A DNA stretch of 21,827 nt from Moraxellaceae bacterium (GCA_002402125.1 NVVG01000261.1:1-21827); one strand, 5' to 3'. Positions 1 to 7,694 are shown, counted from the first letter of the stretch. Numbers and translations: made by a program. Notes: a model not told the origin generated them from the letters alone.

Positions 1-422
1 TCGATAGCTCCTTGATTTGTCCAGGCAACGTTTGGTAGTAGACCAAACATGCCCGATAGATCAATCCCATGTGGCTTTACGAGGCGATGTGACAGGAGGT
101 GTAATTTTAAGTAAACCTCAGGTGTGCTTTGAGATGCCTCATCAGTTTCTAAGATGGTGATAACCACCGGCTTTTGGCTTTCAGTGCAGCTAGTCGCAAT
201 GGCTGCCTGCGCCGGATCAGTAGAGGTTAATGCGGTTGCGAGAGCGGTAAGGTCTTTGCTATCCACTTCAATGGTTTGGTTGCCACCCGTGTAGCCAATG
301 CTGGATTTTGCCGCATCAATGATAGTGGATGAGGGTTGGAAAATTGGTTGCTGATAAAATACCTCTAACCATTCGCCGTTACTGTTTTTGGTGCCTACGC
401 CGATTGCAAATGCTGTGCTCAT
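1..422 (-). CDS. dapD: 2,3,4,5-tetrahydropyridine-2,6-dicarboxylate N-succinyltransferase, N-terminal part (cut by window edge)
   Basis: About 140 N-terminal codons are visible, starting at an ATG read leftward from 422 and running open to position 1; the stop lies outside. DapD transfers succinyl from succinyl-CoA to tetrahydrodipicolinate in the cytoplasmic succinylase route to meso-diaminopimelate and lysine. The visible part matches the longer Pseudomonas-type DapD (about 340 residues) rather than the shorter E. coli form: it begins MSTAFAIGVGTKNSNGEWLE and contains the stretch YLKLHLLSHRLVKPHG followed by LPNVAWTN. The hexapeptide-repeat catalytic domain is not yet reached. A good ribosome site (GAGGA, about 428-434 on the minus strand) precedes the start. 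It lies 16 bp after the YffB-like gene in the same operon. This region has no entry among long complete ORFs because it is truncated. Confidence 0.93.
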   Translation of the reverse strand, partial: MSTAFAIGVGTKNSNGEWLEVFYQQPIFQPSSTIIDAAKSSIGYTGGNQTIEVDSKDLTALATALTSTDPAQAAIATSCTESQKPVVITILETDEASQSTPEVYLKLHLLSHRLVKPHGIDLSGMFGLLPNVAWTNQGAI

Positions 423-438
423 GATACTTCCTCAAATT

Positions 439-789
439 TTAAAAGTGTTTTGCGTATTCGTCTGCAGAAAAGCCAACAATTGATGTGTTGTTGGTTTCTA
501 ATACAGGACGTTTAATAATGGAGGTGTTTTCTAGCATGATATCTATAGCGGACTTCTCGTCTATGGTATCTTTTACTTCGTCGGGCAACTTGCGCCAAGT
601 AGTGCCTCGTTTGTTAAGAATGGTTTCCCAGCCATGCTGTTCTACCCAGCTGACTACCTGGCTTTTATTGACGCCTTCTTTTTTGTAGTCGTGAAACTGG
701 TAGTCGATGCCATTTTCATCTAACCATTTACGGGCTTTTTTGATGGTATCGCAGTTCTTGATGCCATACATGATGGTGAGGTTGCTCAT
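439..789 (-). CDS. yffB: Spx/MgsR-type ArsC-family reductase, YffB-like
   Basis: 116-residue thioredoxin-fold protein of the ArsC/Spx family. The N-terminus carries MYGIKNCDTIKKARKWL, with the single conserved cysteine at residue 13, followed by the family blocks RGTTWRKL (near residue 61) and IKRPVLE (near residue 93). It is closely similar to E. coli YffB, which sits beside dapE there; here the homologue lies between dapC (26 bp upstream) and dapD (16 bp downstream). Family members are often named arsenate reductase, but YffB-like proteins are not shown to be arsenate resistance enzymes, and a glutathione-dependent thiol reductase role has been suggested. Repeated association with dap genes suggests a link to diaminopimelate synthesis, which is inference. 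No strong Shine-Dalgarno is visible. Confidence 0.92.
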   Translation of the reverse strand: MSNLTIMYGIKNCDTIKKARKWLDENGIDYQFHDYKKEGVNKSQVVSWVEQHGWETILNKRGTTWRKLPDEVKDTIDEKSAIDIMLENTSIIKRPVLETNNTSIVGFSADEYAKHF

Positions 790-815
790 AATCGGGTGTC
801 TTATGGTTTAGGTGG

Positions 816-2012
816 TTATAGGTCGAGTACGAAGGATTTAATCCGGTTGGCAGCCTCGATGCAGTTGTCCAGTGGCGCTACAAGCGCCATTCTTATGCGT
901 CGATCCCCAGGGTTATTACCATCGATTGTTCGCGATAGGTATTTGCCGGGTAATACCGTGACATGTTGCTGGGCGAATAATTCACGACTGAATTGTTCGT
1001 CGCAAATTGGGGTTTTTGGCCACAAATAAAAGCTGGCTTCCGGCGCACTTACGGGTAGTACCTCTTCTAGGATGGATGTTACCACTGAAAATTTTTCTCG
1101 ATAGAGCGTGCGGTTTTCCTTTACGTGTTCTTCATCGTTCCATGCGGCGATGCTAGCCAGTTGATGTTGTACCGGCATGGCACAGCCATGATAGGTGCGA
1201 TACTGCAAGAATGTTTTGAGGATGTTGGCGTCGCCCGCAACAAAGCCAGAGCGTAAACCGGGTAAGTTGGAACGTTTGGATAAACTATGAAAAATCACAC
1301 AGTTTTTATAGTCCATCCGATCAAGTTGTTTGCATACCTCAAGTAGGCCTATTGGGGGTGTCGCTTCATCTTGATAAATCTCTGAGTAACATTCATCTGA
1401 GGCAATCACAAAATCAAACTCGTCCGATAACTCAATGAGCTGTTTAAATGTGGCTGCAGAGGTGATTGAACCCGTTGGGTTGCCGGGGGAGCATAGGTAG
1501 ACAAGCTGGCAGCGTTGCCATACTTCTGGAGGAACGGCGCTGTAATCAGGAATAAAGCCATTTTCTTCCAGGCAAGGTAAAAAATAAGGCGTTGCACCGG
1601 ATAAAATTGCCGCCCCTTCATATATTTGATAGAAGGGGTTAGGCGAAATAACAATAGGGCTAGTGTCCCTGTTGATAATGGTTTGAGCAAAGGAAAATAG
1701 TGCTTCCCGTGTACCGTTTACCGGTAGTACTTGTTGCGTAGGGCAGACACTTCCTGGGTCTAAGTTAAACCGACGTTCAATCCAGTTGGCGATGGCTTGA
1801 CGCAACTCCGGAATACCCTTTGTTGTGGGGTAAGCCGATATCCTGTTCAGGTTTTGAATCAGTGCGTCGAGCACAAATTGCGGGCTTTTATGCTTAGGTT
1901 CGCCGATAGACAGCGGTATGTGGCGTAGATTAGTTGGCGGCGAAGAACCGTCAAATAACTGTGCCAGTTTCTCAAAGGGGTAAGGTTGTAAGTGTTCAAA
2001 ATCTTTGTTCAT
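816..2012 (-). CDS. dapC: Succinyldiaminopimelate aminotransferase
   Basis: 398-residue fold-type I PLP aminotransferase. It should convert N-succinyl-2-amino-6-ketopimelate plus glutamate to N-succinyl-LL-diaminopimelate, the step after DapD. Visible landmarks are an N-terminal substrate segment (IPLSIGEPKHKSP, near residue 32), the NGTREALF motif (residue 99 on), CSPGNPTGS with the conserved Asn178, SDECYSEIY with the cofactor-binding Asp206, and SLSKRSNLPGLRSGF with the predicted Schiff-base Lys246. Length and motifs match Pseudomonas/Bordetella DapC rather than E. coli, where ArgD/SerC cover this step. Gene context (glnD 11 bp upstream, yffB and dapD downstream) supports the DapC call over a generic aspartate aminotransferase. 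The start at 2012 has only a weak ribosome site, so coupling to glnD translation is likely. Confidence 0.93.
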   Translation of the reverse strand: MNKDFEHLQPYPFEKLAQLFDGSSPPTNLRHIPLSIGEPKHKSPQFVLDALIQNLNRISAYPTTKGIPELRQAIANWIERRFNLDPGSVCPTQQVLPVNGTREALFSFAQTIINRDTSPIVISPNPFYQIYEGAAILSGATPYFLPCLEENGFIPDYSAVPPEVWQRCQLVYLCSPGNPTGSITSAATFKQLIELSDEFDFVIASDECYSEIYQDEATPPIGLLEVCKQLDRMDYKNCVIFHSLSKRSNLPGLRSGFVAGDANILKTFLQYRTYHGCAMPVQHQLASIAAWNDEEHVKENRTLYREKFSVVTSILEEVLPVSAPEASFYLWPKTPICDEQFSRELFAQQHVTVLPGKYLSRTIDGNNPGDRRIRMALVAPLDNCIEAANRIKSFVLDL

Positions 2013-2023
2013 GCGGGTTTCAT

Positions 2024-4714
2024 CTAGCTGTTTTGATCTAGTTTGCGTTTGATTTCTAATTCGATTTTATGGCATTCCGCATTATTGGCGATAGCGTCTC
2101 CATCCATAGATGTCACGTAGAATATGTCTTCTACGCGTTCGCCTAAAGTGGTTATTTTTGCGCTTTCTAATTGAAGCGATAATGCGACAAAGATGCTGCC
2201 AATTTCTGCAAGTAAGCCGGGGCGGTCCAAGGACACGATTTCTATGGTGGTATGCTGATTGTCGGTTTCGTTGGTTACCGTTACTTCGGTCGGGATTTGA
2301 AAATGTTTTAGTGCACGAGGCATTCGTTTGCTGCTGGTTGACCCGAATTGGTCCAGATTAATGATTGTGGTCCTTACTTTTTTCTCGATTTGATCTATGC
2401 GAGCAAGATCGTCTCCAATAGGCTGCCCGTTCTCTTCCATGACAACGTAGGTGTCTAGGGTGATGTTGTTCTTTGATGTCATGAGCTTTGCATCAGCAAT
2501 GGATAAGTTAAGTTGATCCAGGGCGGAGACGGTGGCGGCAAATAAATTGAGTTTGTCTTCGGTGTAAATGAAGATTTGTGCGGCACCTTCATATTGGCGC
2601 CCTTCGGTTTTTCCGATAAGGACTAAAGGTCCGCTGCTGATGTCGTGGGCAAGAATGGCTCGGGTGTGGCTGACGATTGTGCCATAGGTCTCACGCAAGA
2701 AGTAGTCGTCACCAAACTGGTCCCAAAGCGCTTTGACATCGCCCGAGTCGATGTCTCCCGAGGCTAATAAGTTAGATGCACGCTCTTTCGTTTCTTGGAT
2801 CCAGTCGGCCTTGTTGACTTGGTTTTCAAGGCCCCGGCGTAGCGCTCTTCGCGCTTCGGTATAGAGTTGTCGTAGTAACGAAGAGCGCCAACCATTCCAT
2901 AATTTGGGATTGGTTGCGCATATGTCGGCAACCGTTAACGTGTATAAATAATCTAAGCGAACCTGGTCGCCAACGGCGCAAGCGAATTCATGGATGACTT
3001 CGGGGTCGGTGACATCTTTCTTTTGAGAGGTGATAGACATCAGCAAATGGTTTTTAACTAACCATGTTACTAGTTGGGTATCCCACTTGCTGAGCCTGTG
3101 ATGTATGCAAAAACTTTCTGCCTCTGCGGCACCTGCCGTTGAGTGGTCAATACCGCTGCCTTTGCCTACGTCATGAAATAATCCCGCGATATAAAGCAAT
3201 TCAATCTTTGGCAAATGATGAAATAGGTAAGCGGCGACAGGGAATTCTTTACGAGCGTCACTATGCCTAAAGCGGCGCATATTTTTTAATACCTGCAGCG
3301 TATGTGCGTCTACGGTATAAATATGAAATAGGTCATATTGCATCTGCCCAATGACACGACCGAATTGGGGGATGTAATTGCCCAAAATGCCGTAGCGTTT
3401 CATTCGGCTAAGTTGGGTATAAAGCCGATGAGGAGAACGCAATAGTTCAATAAATAAGGATGTGTTGCGGACGTTATCGCGAAAGTCTTTGTCGATAAGT
3501 TGTTTGTCGTCTTTAATCAGTCGAATGGTGCTGGTGCGAATGCCCTGTAAATCTTTGTTTTGCGCCAAGATGACAAAAATTTCTAATAGTGCCGATGGTG
3601 TTTCCTTAAACACGTTCTTGTGCACAACCTCAATATTATCATTGTGTATTTGGAAACGGTTGTTATATGGCGTGATTTTGTCGGGAATATTTTCGCTTAG
3701 AATCGTTTCATCAAAATGTCGCAGTAGCATGTCGTTGAGTTGGGCTACGGCTAGCACAACGCGATAATAACGTTTCATAAATGTTTCAACACCTAAGCTT
3801 TCGTCGGTGTCGTGATAGCCTAGCATTTCAGCGACAGTTCGCTGATAATCAAACAATAAGCGGTTTTCACTGCGGTTGGTAATCACGTGCAGAGCATAGC
3901 GAACTTCCCAGAGAAACCGGTGAGCGGAATCTAAAGTGTCATATTCTTCTTTTGTGAGGAAACCGTTCTCGACCAGATCACTGAGTCGATCGTTTTTATA
4001 ATGGCGTTTAGTGACCCAGCCAATGGTTTGAATGTCTCTTAAGGCACCGGGAGAGTTTTTGACGTCAGGTTCTAGGCTTTGCTCGGTGTCTTCGTATTTT
4101 CGATAGCGAGCGATTTGTTCGGTCCATTTTGCGCTAAAGAACATGTCTACCGGCCATACATATTCAGGACCTGTGACTTCTAGCATTTGCAGCCCCAGCT
4201 CAGGATTGCCAACAATGGTTCTGGCTTCAAGTAAATTGGTCGCGATGGTGATGTCTTCTTCGGCCAGTGTGACACATTCTTCGATAGAGCGAACACTGTG
4301 GCCGACTTCAAAACCGATATCCCAGAGTTGAGTGATAAAGCCTTCTAAATCTTCGGTAAAGGGCTCGATATTATCATCACGCAATAGAATAAGTAGATCG
4401 ATATCGGAGTGGGGGTGTAGCTCTGCACGTCCGTAGCCACCCACTGCCATCAGTGATATGTCGGGTGATTGACTGCAGTCTAATTGTTGCCAAAGCCAGG
4501 TAAGGACCTGATCAATTACCCATGCCCGTTGGCGGATGATGAGCTTTATATCGAATTTTTGTTTGAAACGAGCGGTTAGTACAGCGTCTGCGGCACGTAT
4601 TGTCTTCTTGATAGCCAAAATAGGCAGTGTTTCCCGTTCAATTAATGCATTAAATTGAACAGGGTCAAAGAGTTCGGTATCAGGAAGTAATTGGGTTATC
4701 GACGGTGTTTTCAT
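2024..4714 (-). CDS. glnD: Bifunctional [PII] uridylyltransferase / uridylyl-removing enzyme
   Basis: 896-residue GlnD, the glutamine sensor that uridylylates PII proteins (GlnB/GlnK) when glutamine is low and removes UMP when it is high. Domains in order: a nucleotidyltransferase domain with GGYGRAELHPHSDIDLLIL (Gly92-Gly93, metal-binding Asp104 and Asp106); a linker/GlnE-like helical region; an HD hydrolase domain with GLFHDVGKG (His514-Asp515) for de-uridylylation; and two C-terminal ACT domains, the first around QYEGAAQIFIYTEDKLNLFA and the second around IVSLDRPGLLAEIGSIF, which bind glutamine. Both catalytic centres look intact. Length agrees with the family (about 890). It follows map by 17 bp, a neighbour pair also found in E. 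coli. No clear Shine-Dalgarno is seen before the ATG. Confidence 0.97.
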   Translation of the reverse strand: MKTPSITQLLPDTELFDPVQFNALIERETLPILAIKKTIRAADAVLTARFKQKFDIKLIIRQRAWVIDQVLTWLWQQLDCSQSPDISLMAVGGYGRAELHPHSDIDLLILLRDDNIEPFTEDLEGFITQLWDIGFEVGHSVRSIEECVTLAEEDITIATNLLEARTIVGNPELGLQMLEVTGPEYVWPVDMFFSAKWTEQIARYRKYEDTEQSLEPDVKNSPGALRDIQTIGWVTKRHYKNDRLSDLVENGFLTKEEYDTLDSAHRFLWEVRYALHVITNRSENRLLFDYQRTVAEMLGYHDTDESLGVETFMKRYYRVVLAVAQLNDMLLRHFDETILSENIPDKITPYNNRFQIHNDNIEVVHKNVFKETPSALLEIFVILAQNKDLQGIRTSTIRLIKDDKQLIDKDFRDNVRNTSLFIELLRSPHRLYTQLSRMKRYGILGNYIPQFGRVIGQMQYDLFHIYTVDAHTLQVLKNMRRFRHSDARKEFPVAAYLFHHLPKIELLYIAGLFHDVGKGSGIDHSTAGAAEAESFCIHHRLSKWDTQLVTWLVKNHLLMSITSQKKDVTDPEVIHEFACAVGDQVRLDYLYTLTVADICATNPKLWNGWRSSLLRQLYTEARRALRRGLENQVNKADWIQETKERASNLLASGDIDSGDVKALWDQFGDDYFLRETYGTIVSHTRAILAHDISSGPLVLIGKTEGRQYEGAAQIFIYTEDKLNLFAATVSALDQLNLSIADAKLMTSKNNITLDTYVVMEENGQPIGDDLARIDQIEKKVRTTIINLDQFGSTSSKRMPRALKHFQIPTEVTVTNETDNQHTTIEIVSLDRPGLLAEIGSIFVALSLQLESAKITTLGERVEDIFYVTSMDGDAIANNAECHKIELEIKRKLDQNS

Positions 4715-4731
4715 GATCGCTAATTGAGTTC

Positions 4732-5502
4732 TTAAAATGTTTCGTCAGAACGCTTGGTGAGAACTTCATACCCATCTTTGGTAACCAGAATCGTATGTTC
4801 CCATTGTGCCGAGTTCTTTCTGTCTTTGGTATGGACCGTCCAGCCGTCTGGGAGCAGTTTTGTGTGCCTTTTGCCAGCATTTATCATGGGTTCGATGGTA
4901 AATATCATGCCTTCTTGCAATATATGTCCGGTACCCGTTTTACCATAGTGCAATACTTGAGGTTCTTCATGAAAACCTTCTCCAATACCATGGCCACAAT
5001 ACTCTCTCACTACGCTAAAGTGTTGTGCTTCGGCGTGTTGTTGAATTACGGCGCCGATGTCACCCAACCTGGCTCCTGGTTTAACGAGCTCGATGCCACG
5101 TAGCAGGCATTCGTGAGATACTCGGCAGATGCGTTCGGCTGCCGGTGAGGCTTTGTCCATGATGAACATTTTGCTGGTGTCACCATGAAACCCATCTTTG
5201 ATGACAGTGATGTCTACGTTGATGATATCACCTTTTTTAAGGGTCTTTTTCTCTGTAGGAATGCCATGACAAATAACATGGTTAACGGAAGTACAAATGG
5301 ATTTAGGGAAACCATGGTAATTAAGAGGAGCCGGGATGGCTTTTTGTACATTGACAATATAATCATGGCAGATGGTGTTTAACTCTTCCGTCGTAACACC
5401 AATTTTAACGTGCTCCCCAATCATTTCGAGAACATCAGCGGCCAATCGACCTGCAATACGCATCTTCTCAATTTGATCGTGCGTCTTAATGATAACTGTC
5501 AT
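4732..5502 (-). CDS. map: Type I methionine aminopeptidase
   Basis: 256-residue cytosolic enzyme that removes the initiator methionine from nascent proteins. The five metal ligands of the pita-bread fold are all visible and fall at the same numbers as in E. coli MetAP: Asp97 and Asp108 (NVDITVIKDGFHGDTSKMF), His171 (GHGIGEGFHEEP), Glu204 (FTIEPM) and Glu235 (QWEHTILVT). The conserved His in NYHGFPKSIC lies at residue 63. There is no N-terminal zinc-finger extension, which fits the bacterial type Ia form. It is the first gene of the leftward operon (map-glnD-dapC-yffB-dapD) and is divergent from rpsB across a 416-bp control region. The ribosome site before the ATG is weak. Confidence 0.97.
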   Translation of the reverse strand: MTVIIKTHDQIEKMRIAGRLAADVLEMIGEHVKIGVTTEELNTICHDYIVNVQKAIPAPLNYHGFPKSICTSVNHVICHGIPTEKKTLKKGDIINVDITVIKDGFHGDTSKMFIMDKASPAAERICRVSHECLLRGIELVKPGARLGDIGAVIQQHAEAQHFSVVREYCGHGIGEGFHEEPQVLHYGKTGTGHILQEGMIFTIEPMINAGKRHTKLLPDGWTVHTKDRKNSAQWEHTILVTKDGYEVLTKRSDETF

Positions 5503-5530
5503 GGTAATGGGTGCTCTTTAATTAGCCAGT

Positions 5531-5539
5531 TGGTATAAT
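5531..5539 (+). promoter_or_regulatory. Candidate rightward extended -10 element in the map-rpsB spacer
   Basis: TGG-TATAAT reads rightward here, an exact TGn extended -10 plus consensus -10 hexamer. The -35 position (about 5511-5516) has no good match. If active it would give rpsB a second promoter with a leader near 370 nt. It overlaps the candidate map -10 on the other strand, so the two could compete for polymerase. Low confidence because such short motifs arise by chance. Confidence 0.3.
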
Positions 5540-5560
5540 GGGGCGTTGTGTCAGATGCAA
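5532..5560 (-). promoter_or_regulatory. Candidate sigma-70 promoter for map (leftward)
   Basis: Reading leftward, a TTGCAT hexamer (5555-5560) and a TATACC hexamer (5532-5537) are separated by 17 bp, about 30 bp upstream of the map start. Matches to consensus are 3/6 and 4/6, so this is only a plausible promoter. The -10 overlaps, on the opposite strand, a perfect extended -10 (see the separate entry). Called from sequence alone. Confidence 0.35.
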
Positions 5561-5664
5561 AGGGTTAGTGTTGAAAATGTTGCTAGTGTATTGAATAACA
5601 ACAAATAAATTAAGCGAGTTGTCACGTTGGTTGGCAGCTGAGGGGCGTATTGTACACGGCTACG

Positions 5665-5706
5665 GCCTTCAGTTCGACTACTTCGGTCGAAGGTTAGATT
5701 GAAGGC
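5665..5706. repeat. Nested inverted repeat in the map-rpsB divergent spacer
   Basis: An outer 7-bp arm GCCTTCA (5665-5671) is complementary to TGAAGGC (5700-5706), and an inner 6-bp arm TTCGAC (5673-5678) to GTCGAA (5686-5691), with a 7-nt loop. An alternative pairing CCTTC (5666-5670) with GAAGG (5689-5693) is also possible. It lies upstream of the rpsB promoter and is not followed by a T-tract in either direction, so it does not look like a terminator. It could be a protein-binding palindrome or a remnant of a dispersed repeat; function unknown. Confidence 0.55.
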
Positions 5707-5734
5707 TATAAAAGCGAAAAAAACCGGCGTAATA

Positions 5735-5763
5735 TTGTTGTAAGGAGTCGAATATGGTATAAA
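5735..5763 (+). promoter_or_regulatory. rpsB promoter: extended -10 with GC-rich discriminator
   Basis: A TTGTTG hexamer (5735-5740), a 17-bp spacer and TATAAA (5758-5763) form a sigma-70 promoter; TGG at 5755-5757 makes the -10 an extended one. It is followed directly by a GC-rich discriminator (GCGGCGCGC from 5764), placing the transcript start near 5770-5772 and giving a leader of about 150 nt. Extended -10 plus GC-rich discriminator is the layout known for rpsB promoters of gammaproteobacteria and is associated with ppGpp/DksA repression; that regulation is inferred here. Confidence 0.7.
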
Positions 5764-5771
5764 GCGGCGCG

Positions 5772-5788
5772 CTCTGTGTATAGCAGAG
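5772..5788 (+). other. Leader hairpin at the 5' end of the rpsB transcript
   Basis: CTCTG (5772-5776) pairs with CAGAG (5784-5788) around a 7-nt loop, right at the predicted transcript start. It would form the first stem of the rpsB leader, possibly stabilising the 5' end or forming part of the S2-binding fold. Only five base pairs, so moderate confidence. Confidence 0.4.
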
Positions 5789-5809
5789 AAGCTACAACCT
5801 AAATCCACA

Positions 5810-5885
5810 CATATACCGACACACTTTCATGGGTGCTTTTGCTTGTTTTAGTAACGATAGGCGGAGTTTGGAAGCGGGGTATATG
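5810..5885 (+). promoter_or_regulatory. Probable S2-binding autoregulatory leader element upstream of rpsB
   Basis: CATATACC (5810-5817) is perfectly complementary to GGTATATG (5878-5885), closing a domain of about 76 nt that ends 33 nt before the rpsB start codon. The enclosed segment includes ATGGGTGCTTTTGC and GGCGGAGTTTGG. Autogenous control of rpsB-tsf by ribosomal protein S2 through a structured 5' leader is established for E. coli and relatives; this element has the right place and size. The assignment to that family rests on position and the closing stem, not on an alignment. Confidence 0.6.
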
Positions 5886-5918
5886 GAGGCCTAACCCAAT
5901 ACAACGTAAGGAATTATC

Positions 5919-6692
5919 ATGGCTGAAGTCAGCATGCGCGATATGTTAAAAGCGGGCGTTCATTTTGGACACCAAACCCGTTATTGGAACCCAAAAATGG
6001 GTCAGTACATTTTTGGAGCACGTAACAAGATTCATATCATTAACTTAGAGCACACCGTGCCTGCGTTTAATGATGCATTGAACTTTATCAATAAGGCAGC
6101 GTCCCACAAGAACAAGATTTTGTTTGTTGGAACTAAGCGTGCCGCGAGTAAGATTATTAAAGAAGAAGCAATCCGAGCAGGTCAACCCTATGTTAATCAC
6201 CGTTGGTTAGGTGGCATGTTGACCAACTGGAAGACCATTCGCCAGTCTATCCGTCGTCTAAAAGACCTTGAAGCTCAAGCCCTTGACGGTACCTTTGAAA
6301 AGTTAACCAAGAAAGAAGCGCTAATGCGTACACGTGAAGTTGCAAAACTAGAGCGTAGCCTTGGTGGTATCAAGAACATGGGTGGTTTACCTGATGCGTT
6401 GTTCGTAATCGATGTAGATCACGAGCGTATTGCTATCCAAGAAGCGAATAAGTTGGGTATTCCAGTTATCGGTATCGTTGATACCAATAGCAACCCTGAT
6501 GGTGTTGATTACGTTATCCCTGGTAATGACGATGCGATTCGCGCTATTCAGTTGTTTGTCGCTGCGGTTGCGGATGCTTGCACTGAAGGTGCTGAATATG
6601 CAAAAACTCAAGCTGGCGATAAAGATGGTTTTGTAGAAGTTAAAGAAGCAGCAAGCGATGACGCTGCAGCTCCTGAAGCAAAAGCCAGCTAA
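5919..6692 (+). CDS. rpsB: 30S ribosomal protein S2
   Basis: 257-residue S2, a late-assembling 30S protein needed for binding S1. The N-terminus [20 protein letters not shown] is the S2 signature, followed by [21 protein letters not shown] and the second signature region [20 protein letters not shown]. The C-terminus carries an acidic/Ala-rich tail (last ~25 residues), a little longer than E. coli S2 (241). The ATG is chosen because AAGGA (5908-5912) lies 6 nt upstream. It is followed by tsf after 117 bp containing an attenuator-like hairpin, as in the classic rpsB-tsf operon. Confidence 0.98.
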   Translation: MAEVSMRDMLKAGVHFGHQTRYWNPKMGQYIFGARNKIHIINLEHTVPAFNDALNFINKAASHKNKILFVGTKRAASKIIKEEAIRAGQPYVNHRWLGGMLTNWKTIRQSIRRLKDLEAQALDGTFEKLTKKEALMRTREVAKLERSLGGIKNMGGLPDALFVIDVDHERIAIQEANKLGIPVIGIVDTNSNPDGVDYVIPGNDDAIRAIQLFVAAVADACTEGAEYAKTQAGDKDGFVEVKEAASDDAAAPEAKAS

Positions 6693-6724
6693 TTAAACGC
6701 AGTAAAGAGATTTGGCTAGCTTAG

Positions 6725-6765
6725 CTAGCGCTAAAAAGGGGGCGTAGCCTCCTTTTTAGCGCTAG
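6725..6765 (+). terminator. Attenuator-like hairpin between rpsB and tsf
   Basis: A perfect 15-bp inverted repeat, CTAGCGCTAAAAAGG (6725-6739) and CCTTTTTAGCGCTAG (6751-6765), can be extended inward by about three pairs around a CGTAG loop. The inner GC stem (GGGGG/CCTCC) is followed directly by TTTTT, so a short form works as an intrinsic terminator whereas the full form buries the T-run in the stem. Since tsf continues the operon, partial termination is the likely role, giving more S2 transcript than EF-Ts transcript; an RNA processing or 3'-end stabilising role is the alternative. Confidence 0.75.
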
Positions 6766-6809
6766 TGAGTTAGATAGTAAGCATAATTGAAATTTGAGAG
6801 GGTAGGTTA

Positions 6810-7694
6810 ATGGCTATCACAGCTGCACTGGTAAAAGAATTACGCGACCGTACGGGTTTGGGCATGATGGAGTGTAAAAAAGCACTTGTCGCTACCGACG
6901 GTGATATTGAAACAGCCATTGATGATTTGCGTAAATCAGGTCAAGCAAAAGCGGCGAAAAAAGCGACTCGTACCGCGGCAGAAGGCGCGGTTATTACTGC
7001 TTTCAGTGATGATGCAAAAATTGGCGTCATTCTAGAAATAAACAGTGAGACCGATTTTTCTGCGCGGCATGAGGACTTTATTGGTTTTTGTGAAAAAGTT
7101 GCTGCTGTTGCGTTGTCTAACAATGTATCGGATGTTGAGCAAATCAAAGAGCTTGAGATAGAGGCCGGTGTGAGTGTTGAAACGGCTCGTTTGGCGTTAG
7201 TGCAAAAAATTGGTGAAAACATTCAGGTTCGACGTGCGGCGTTAGTAGAAAGCGAAGCCGGCGTAGTGGGTGGTTACCTTCACGGAGCCAAGATTGGCGT
7301 ACTTGTCGCGCTAAAAGGCGGCGATGCTGAGTTAGCTAAAGAGGTGTCGATGCATGTTGCTGCAGCTAATCCTCAAGTGGTTAACTCTGATGAGGTTGAC
7401 CCTGTCCTATTGGATAAAGAGAAAGAAATCTTTACTGCACAGGCCAAAGAAAGTGGTAAGCCTGATGAAATCATTGAAAAAATGATTGGTGGTCGAATCA
7501 AGAAATTCCTAAAAGAAATCACCTTGGTAGATCAGCCATTTATTAAAGATCCAGATGTAACCGTTGGTGCCTTGGTGAAAAAATCAGATGCAACCGTTCT
7601 TTCTTTTACTCGCTATGAAGTGGGTGATGGTATTGAAGTTGAAACCGTTGATTTTGCTGCTGAAGTTGCAGCGCAGGTACGCGGCGAAGCATAA
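6810..7694 (+). CDS. tsf: Translation elongation factor Ts
   Basis: 294-residue EF-Ts, the guanine nucleotide exchange factor that recycles EF-Tu-GDP. The N-terminal UBA-like domain (MAITAALVKELRDRTGLGMM, then ECKKAL at 21-26) is a near match to the family's first signature. The core contains INSETDFSARHEDF (near residue 77), equivalent to the second signature, followed by two core subdomains and a coiled-coil insertion. Length is slightly above E. coli (283). A purine-rich ribosome site (GAGAGGGTAGG, 6796-6806) precedes the ATG. It is the second gene of the rpsB operon, and its expression should share S2 feedback, tempered by the hairpin before it. Confidence 0.98.
   Translation: MAITAALVKELRDRTGLGMMECKKALVATDGDIETAIDDLRKSGQAKAAKKATRTAAEGAVITAFSDDAKIGVILEINSETDFSARHEDFIGFCEKVAAVALSNNVSDVEQIKELEIEAGVSVETARLALVQKIGENIQVRRAALVESEAGVVGGYLHGAKIGVLVALKGGDAELAKEVSMHVAAANPQVVNSDEVDPVLLDKEKEIFTAQAKESGKPDEIIEKMIGGRIKKFLKEITLVDQPFIKDPDVTVGALVKKSDATVLSFTRYEVGDGIEVETVDFAAEVAAQVRGEA

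Noticed and set aside
5551..5808. 85-codon leftward open frame in the map-rpsB spacer
   Set aside because: It spans the nested inverted repeat and the rpsB promoter, has no ribosome site or recognisable domain, and the region is better explained as control sequence.
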